From contig MVBO01000141.1 in assembly GCA_002261195.1 (NCBI GenBank), positions 1-38,781 on the forward strand: 38,781 nucleotides of DNA. Reading direction: 5' to 3'. Positions 33,369 to 38,781 of the stretch are shown here, one piece after another. Within the stretch, counting starts at the first letter, position 1. Each line of letters begins with the position of its first letter. This DNA is from Bifiguratus adelaidae (taxonomy: Eukaryota; Mucoromycota; Endogonomycetes; Endogonales). Under the pieces are notes generated by a model, which was not told the DNA's origin, did not search any database, and was given only the letters and a program-made list of their open reading frames with translations. The translations under genes were made by a program, and so were the position numbers.

Positions 33369-35576
33369 ATGGCAGCGTTGGCTAGCCCTGACTACCCACA
33401 TGTTCAGGGAAGTGTAAGTTATGCATGCTTCTGCTTGAGCTGTTGGCTTATCGACAGTGTCACTTACCGTTGTCTTCCAGATTGACGGCCGGCAACCGGC
33501 AAGTCTACCGAGCGCCGAATACATTGAAGATGACGAGGACGTTGCTCAAGCATATCTCGCTCAAATCAGGGACATGATTGACCAATACGATGAACAAAAT
33601 CACGGCACCATACTGAGTAGGGATCTCATTGCTACAGTGGAGGATTTTCAACGCCGGACGACCGTTCAGCTCTTCACTCCCGCCCAGCAAAAGATGATTC
33701 GACCGTATCTCAATTCCAATGCTGATCTGGAGCTGACCGCAGAAGATATACTGCAAATTCTCGCTCTGGCAGCAAACTCAAATGTTGGCACCATTCCTAA
33801 TGACGAACATTCTGTACCCGACGACACGATGGATACGACACGATATGACGATGAACACATAGAGACTCTGTCGCCAACTGACAATTCTTTCTACGACCGC
33901 ATTCCACCTGTAGACTCACCTTCCCCCCTCCAACAAAGGCGACAGTCCTTGCCCCAAAGAACAGCCCCGTTATATGTCTCGGAGAAATGGAGACCTCGAC
34001 GACCATTTGCGACGACAGAACCTGACATCGACGAAGTCGATGCTGAAAATGACGATGTTCAAGCGCGTGCAGACTATGTAAGTATGACCGATTGTACAGC
34101 GCGCATCTTATGTCTAAACATGCGTTGGCCAGGATGACTATCGCAACGACGTGAATACGCGCATATACTCATCTTCTGACTTTCCTCTGTCGCGATCACT
34201 GGAGAAGAATGTGTTGAGTGCGGAAGATGATGGAAGCGGACAGCAACGGTCTCAAAATGACGTTTCAAAATGGTTACAGAAGTCTCAAGATGGCTATAAG
34301 CACTATGCTGAAGATGACGAGTACGACGGCAGGGTATGTGTTGAAAAGCTGCCAGACGGGAAGTTAATGGAGAGATCCAATAGCTATCCTCACGGTCGGC
34401 TGACCTGCAAGAACTACAGGAGACGGCGGATGAGCTCGCTCGACGCCTCCAAGAATCACAAGAGAAAGCTCTCAAGTCGTCGCAAGAATACGAGGAACAA
34501 ATTGCCCAGCTCGAGGATAACCTAGAAAACGCTAAACATGAGATGTTGGAAAAGTATAAGCTTATTGCTGATTTTCGTGGAAAGCAGCACGAGCTCTTGA
34601 CGCAAATCAACGAGGTGAGTGTATCACTACGTTGCGAATCCTTTTGCGTGGCTCTAACAAGCACTAGCTCGAGGCTGAGGCAGACAAACTTCGTGATATA
34701 CATAGCGAGCAGCACGACACAATTAGCCAATTACGGCAAAAGGTCGAAGCAAAATCTGGTACGCGAGACTATGAGAAATTTGAGGATCGATCTAACATGG
34801 TTTCACAGCCGAAGTTAGCGCCCTACAAAATGATCTGGATCAGGTGCAAACTGAGCTTTTGATGGTCGAAGAAAAACTTGAACTGTCAACGAAGGAATGC
34901 ATGAACCTGCAAGAAGAACGGGACCGACTCGAAGCTCACAGACATGAGCGAATGCTGAGTCAAAACGAAATCAACGAAGTTTCGCTAGAGCTAGAAGCTC
35001 AGAGAGCGGAAAGTCTTCGGTTGCAGGGATTGCTTGCTGATATGCGCAGGGAGCTTAAAGAAGCCCCAATCGCTCTCGTGCCGGAGTTATCCCTGTCGGC
35101 TGTAGGAGACAATATGGCACCTCACAAGGTAGGCGCACCGATGACATCCGAAGTAGTCTGTTTACTTACTGGCCGCAGCATACACTACAAGCCGAGCTAG
35201 AACTCGCGGCGAAGCCGGACGATATGGTGGAGCAGGTATGCCCAGCAAATTTGGAAGTATAAATTTAACCTTTACGTCGCAGCATATACACACTTCCGAT
35301 CGGTGGACGTCAGACAACGATAAGCCTTGGTCATCAGCTACACCAGAACAGGCAGCCGACGAGCCGCTAGCCTTCTTACTTTATACCATCTTGATGTACG
35401 CCTTTGGTGTTATTTCAGGCATCGTGTTGGAAACGATTGTCCGAAGACTGGCCTCCCAAGATCTGGATTATCTTGATGACGGCTTGCAACCTCTGGGTAG
35501 TAGAACATTGCAAAGCATCTATTGGTGGCTCGAACAAAGCCTCCTGGACACCCCTTTCAAAGCAGTTCCGCTATGA
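33369..35576 (+). CDS. Tail-anchored EF-hand-like/coiled-coil protein (KASH5-like architecture)
   Basis: Exons 33369-33413, 33481-34077, 34133-34333, 34384-34614, 34668-34758, 34809-35128, 35179-35235, 35283-35576, all in phase, 611 residues. The N-terminus has two helix-loop-helix units with degenerate EF-hand loops: DEQNHGTILSRD (52-63) and NSNADLELTAED (93-104). A Ser/Asp-rich linker follows, then a long coiled coil (about 284-470; ELQETADELARRLQESQEK, VQTELLMVEEKLEL). One membrane helix (about 544-563, AFLLYTILMYAFGVISGIVL) lies 45 residues before the end, which reads YWWLEQSLLDTPFKAVPL. EF-hand pair, coiled coil, tail anchor and short lumenal tail match the layout of animal KASH5 and resemble fungal Kms-type LINC proteins. 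Homology is not proven; Golgi or ER tethers are alternatives. Confidence 0.6.
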
Positions 35577-35648
35577 GGAACTCATGTCATTATCATGTAC
35601 TATAGGAAGCATAAAATCATGTCTGCTCTGGGTTTTATTGCGTTGAAT

Positions 35649-37854
35649 CTAGATGCGAGCGGCATTACCAAGCTGTTCCGCAAATTGCGGGTAATCTTTT
35701 GCGAAACGTATCTGGCTAGACGCAGCTTCCAAGTAGGAGATAGCATTGGCGAGTTCGGCTTCGGTCCGTGCCAGATCTACAGATTTTTCAAAGTATTCAA
35801 TGGCGTCTTGGGTACGACCTTGCTGGAGGAGCAGTTGGGCTAGAGTGGCAATTGCTACATCGCAGTTGGGATCGACTGGGAAAACATATTAGAGGGCCTT
35901 TCAAGAATCGCAAAGGACCGTGCAATTACCTTTGAGGGCCTCACGACATAAATCCTCTGCTTCTTTGGCATTTTGTTGAAATTGAAAAACCAGCAGAGCC
36001 TTGTTGATATATGGCAGCGGATTTTCTTTGTCCAATTTGATAGCTTTGTCGAACTTTTCGACGGCTTCTGAGAGTTTCTGTTGGTCTAACAAAAGTTCTC
36101 CGTAATAGTTGTGGACGTCAGCACTCTTGCTGAACTTTTTGAGAGCGTCTTGGAAAGTCTTCATCGCGGTATCCAGTTGTCCTGTCTTGTACTGCGCTAC
36201 GCCAAGTTGGATGTGAGCGTACACGAAGCTGCTATCTAGTTCAATGGACTTTGTGTAATCTCGAGCAGCACTTTCGAAATCTCCGGTGATAAAATTGACT
36301 ATAGGCAATCACTTACATCAGAATAATTCATGTCGCGGTCAATGTTTTAACTTACCTTGTCCACGATGGTAGTAGATATCAGGATTCTTGGAGTCTAGCT
36401 CGATTGCTTTTTCGAATTGAGCGAAGGTCTCCGCAGGATTACCTTGTTCCATATAAATGCTTGCACGTTTGACGTAACTTTGTACATATTGCGGATCAGC
36501 GGAAATGGCCTTGGTGAAATCCTCCAATGCTTCCGCTGCATTGCCTTTGAGAAATGTGAAAGTAGCCTTCATATTCAGCGCCTTGGCCATGTCGCGGCAT
36601 CCTTTTTCTACCGCGGCGTTGTACGAGTTCATGGCATTCTCATATTCTTTTTGACGGAGTTGGTGGCGAGCGAGGATGTAGTAATCGTCACCCGTCTTTG
36701 GGGATCCAGTCGGGAGCGGAGGAAGCTCGGTCTTGTCTACGTCCAGATCAATAATGCATCTCGCAGACAGTTAAGATTCCTTTTACCTTCCCGGAAGGAG
36801 TCGAGATAAGCGCTAACAAAAGTGGGTGATGGTAGCCGTGGTTTCTTTTCCTGCAAGCAACGAATTGTTAGCTAAGATCGACGACCGTACTCAGTTCCTC
36901 ACCAAAAGAAGCTCCTTAGCTCGCTTTTCCGACAATGTTTTGAGCAATCTCTCCATAGCAGCTGCAGCAGCGTCATTCTTGAAGCCGTCAATGATACAAA
37001 CTGCTGTGAAGTCTATCTCAAGAAGTTGGCGAACCGTACTCGTGGCGCTGCAGTACTTTTGACCAAGAACCTACCATACAATGCTTCACGTAGGTCGCCC
37101 TTCTTTTCATAGGCCTGAGCTCGCCGGTTCAAAGCCTTGACATAGACTGGATCCATTCTGAGCGCTGAAGTACAATCTTCAATCACTTTCTCGTTGTCAC
37201 CGAGATTTGCGAAGCAAGCGGCTCGGTTTGAGTAAAACACCGGATCAGGGCTGAAAGCAATGGCTTGCGTATATAGGCGAATGGCTTCGGGATAATTCTT
37301 GGCACCAAACTTTGCATTTCCTTTGCTCTTGAGGGTAGCAGCATGCGCGTTACGTTTCTAGACCGAGATGAGTGTCACTTTGAAGCAATATCGGCCAGAC
37401 TTGCCAGGTGAAAACACTTACATCTTTTGAAAGCTTTGCAATCTCGGTTTCTGGCATCGACTCAATCTCTTCGGTATTGCTGGAGGTCTTGGGGTCGGTC
37501 GCTTGCGCTATTGAATACGTTTCAGAAAGTTCGCGCATAATATATGATTCAATGATCTCCATTACCTTCAGCTACCTTCTCTTCCAGCGCATCCTTGGTT
37601 TTTGCCGCCTTTTCGCTCAAGCTTTCCTTCGCTCCTCCTCGCTTTGAGGCGCCTTTTCGTGACTTCTTTGTGCTGGGCTTTGGCGATCCGGAGCGGGTCA
37701 GATAATACACACCTGCACCTACTGCGACCGCGCCGACACCGACTGCAGTGTAAAATTTCCAGTCTTTGTCTTCAAGAAACTTTCTGATGGAGTCACTGAT
37801 ACTAGGCGCCTTGTCAGTGTTCTTGACCAGGTTGTCTGTTGCTGGATTTGACAT
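35649..37854 (-). CDS. TOM70: Mitochondrial import receptor TOM70
   Basis: Outer-membrane TPR receptor that docks Hsp70/Hsp90-bound preproteins. Exons on the minus strand: 37854-37566, 37507-37422, 37357-37075, 37012-36903, 36850-36787, 36736-36356, 36298-35930, 35875-35649, total 602 residues. The N-terminal anchor (about 36-54, TAVGVGAVAVGAGVYYL) is followed by a Lys/Ser-rich linker (SPKPSTKKSRKGASK). The clamp TPRs begin LKSKGNAKFGAKNYPEAI and VFYSNRAACFANLGD; then LPSPTFVSAYLDSF, a family landmark between the TPR blocks, and C-terminal TPRs (YVKRASIYMEQGNP, VYAHIQLGVAQYKTG, PYINKALLVFQFQ, ATLAQLLLQQGRTQDAIEYF). Convergent with the KASH5-like gene; the stops are 72 bases apart. Confidence 0.95.
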
Positions 37855-38052
37855 CTTGGCTCACAGTATGTTCTCTCTATCACATTGCACTGTCAATAAA
37901 CCGTCTTCCTACGAAATCACCCAAAACACTCCAAACTTACAATTTCCAGTGACTGATAGCACTGAAATCCCAAAGACAGTGTTCAATCAGTCAACGTCCT
38001 CGGCTGTAAGGTCAACTTGCGCGCGAAACGTCAACTCTCGGAGGCCACCTTG

Positions 38053-38060
38053 TGACGTCA
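38053..38060. promoter_or_regulatory. CRE palindrome TGACGTCA upstream of TOM70
   Basis: Perfect ATF/CREB bZIP octamer in the context TTGTGACGTCACGG, 199 bases before the TOM70 start. Spaced 12 bases from the E-box palindrome on the right. Function inferred from motif identity. Confidence 0.45.
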
Positions 38061-38070
38061 CGGAATTGGT

Positions 38071-38082
38071 GATCACGTGATC
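38071..38082. promoter_or_regulatory. E-box palindrome GATCACGTGATC upstream of TOM70
   Basis: Twelve-base perfect palindrome centred on CACGTG and containing TCACGTGA, the Cbf1/CLEAR-type bHLH core. The ten bases GATCACGTGA also occur at 13221-13230 in the PSD1/LAMTOR4-like promoter. Confidence 0.45.
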
Positions 38083-38402
38083 GTATTCTCGCGCACGCAA
38101 GACGTGTACCTCCGCACAATGTCTTACTCCATGCCTTTTGGAGAGAACAAAAAAGATATTGAGCACTCGGCAAGGATGTTTCACGGTTTGCATGTGGTGC
38201 TTCGTGGAGGATCTAGCAGATAGATTGAAGTCAACTTGTGCGTAGACGTCTTTTTCCAAACTGAACCAGAGCGCCACATTGGCCAGAATGGCGTTGGAGT
38301 GCTTCAAGATACATTCTAAGTTGCGGCCATGATGTACTAACTGCATGATGGTTCACAAATGCAGGCATCCTCTCATGTACCAAAAGCTCCTGTGACATTC
38401 TA

Positions 38403-38412
38403 GGGTTAGGGC
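38403..38412 (+). promoter_or_regulatory. Telobox-like decamer GGGTTAGGGC
   Basis: Identical to 2481-2490, with the identity extending to twelve bases (AGGGTTAGGGCT). No recognised gene is next to it, so it may mark the promoter of a gene not resolved here, or be coincidental. Confidence 0.35.
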
Positions 38413-38781
38413 TGGTTGTCTTCCAAAACAGGAAGCCATTGTCTCGGCAGTTGGAATTGGACCACTCGAACGCGCCGACTACGATCAACCATTGATAAAT
38501 TGACAAAATCTTTGCGATTGAAGGCAAAAACTGTGCTTTGGCTCAGTTCAAAGCGGATAGCGTCTGAGCACAATGATGGACCTATGTAAGGTCTCCCAGT
38601 ACTGGAAACCAACCGTCGTTTGTTCCGATAAATCTCCGTGTGGAAGATCCGAACCATACTTGTGCTTGGTCCTACAGCTGATTGGTTGATGTATTGAGGC
38701 TGAATACAAGTGAGACGCCGTAACACCGGATGTATAGATTCAAAAATTATTGCGTCGACAGTTTATCTGGTGAGGTCATTC

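Larger units (their letters stand above)
37855..38781. other. TOM70 promoter and unassigned right end
   Basis: 927 bases without a gene I can support. Near TOM70 it holds a CRE palindrome and a TCACGTGA palindrome. Overlapping minus-strand frames (38406-38726 and 38231-38527) are open for about 100 residues, but neither shows a recognisable domain and I found no convincing splice between them. A telobox-like decamer lies at 38403-38412. A gene truncated by the window edge is possible. Confidence 0.35.

Noticed and set aside
34074-34730. 218-codon minus-strand open frame, the longest antisense frame of the window after true genes
   Set aside because: It lies opposite the coiled-coil exons of the KASH5-like gene; its Ser/Cys/Leu composition is the mirror of Glu/Lys/Arg codons, and it crosses that gene's introns.

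Overview
The window is nuclear DNA of a filamentous, intron-rich fungus. The evidence is 24 protein genes packed into 38.8 kb, interrupted by many short introns (mostly 40-80 nt, GT-AG, branch-like TNCTRAY or TGAC/TTAAC shortly before the acceptor), short and often bidirectional promoters with pyrimidine-rich leaders, and only eukaryotic housekeeping families. A Rab2 GTPase, a Ragulator-like subunit, CK2 beta, Puf4-type PUF, Atg8 and a tail-anchored EF-hand/coiled-coil protein suggest an early-diverging lineage such as Mucoromycota more than a budding yeast; that placement is inference. No transposon, CRISPR array, rRNA or recognisable tRNA was seen.

Layout. 1-1.3 kb: RS/two-RRM RNA-binding protein (-), divergent from CK2 beta (+). 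2.6-5.1 kb: acyl-CoA oxidase (+). 5.1-9.7 kb: leucine-rich-repeat protein, importin-alpha-like ARM protein and UBE2C-type ubiquitin E2 (all -). 10.3-11.7 kb: R3H/SUZ protein (+). 11.9-13.2 kb: mitochondrial phosphatidylserine decarboxylase (-), divergent from a small LAMTOR4-like gene (+). 13.9-15.0 kb: Rab2 (-), divergent from UTP23 (+). 16.0-18.2 kb: PdxT/SNO-type glutaminase and GET4 (-). 18.3-21.4 kb: SLC35C2-like transporter and proteasome subunit Rpn8 (+). 21.8-25.3 kb: Puf4-like PUF protein (+). 25.8-28.0 kb: SFT2 and mitoribosomal mL44/MRPL3 (+). 28.2-28.9 kb: ATG8 (-), divergent from a prolidase-type M24 peptidase (+). 31.0-31.5 kb: beta-carbonic anhydrase (-). 32.2-35.6 kb: SRP receptor beta and a KASH5-like tail-anchored protein (+). 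35.6-37.9 kb: TOM70 (-). The last ~900 bases hold no gene I can assign.

The genes do not form one pathway. Several serve protein targeting and membrane traffic (GET4, SRP receptor beta, TOM70, SFT2, Rab2), proteostasis (UBE2C, Rpn8, ATG8), lysosomal signalling (LAMTOR4-like) and post-transcriptional control (RRM, R3H, PUF). The least ordinary items are the 611-residue tail-anchored protein with paired degenerate EF-hand loops, a long coiled coil and a short post-membrane tail (KASH5/LINC-like architecture), the divergent LAMTOR4-like gene, and two repeated intergenic motifs: a telobox-like decamer (three copies) and the palindrome TCACGTGA (three copies, all in gene-start regions). Exon coordinates come from reading splice sites and frame continuity by eye; where a join is uncertain this is stated.
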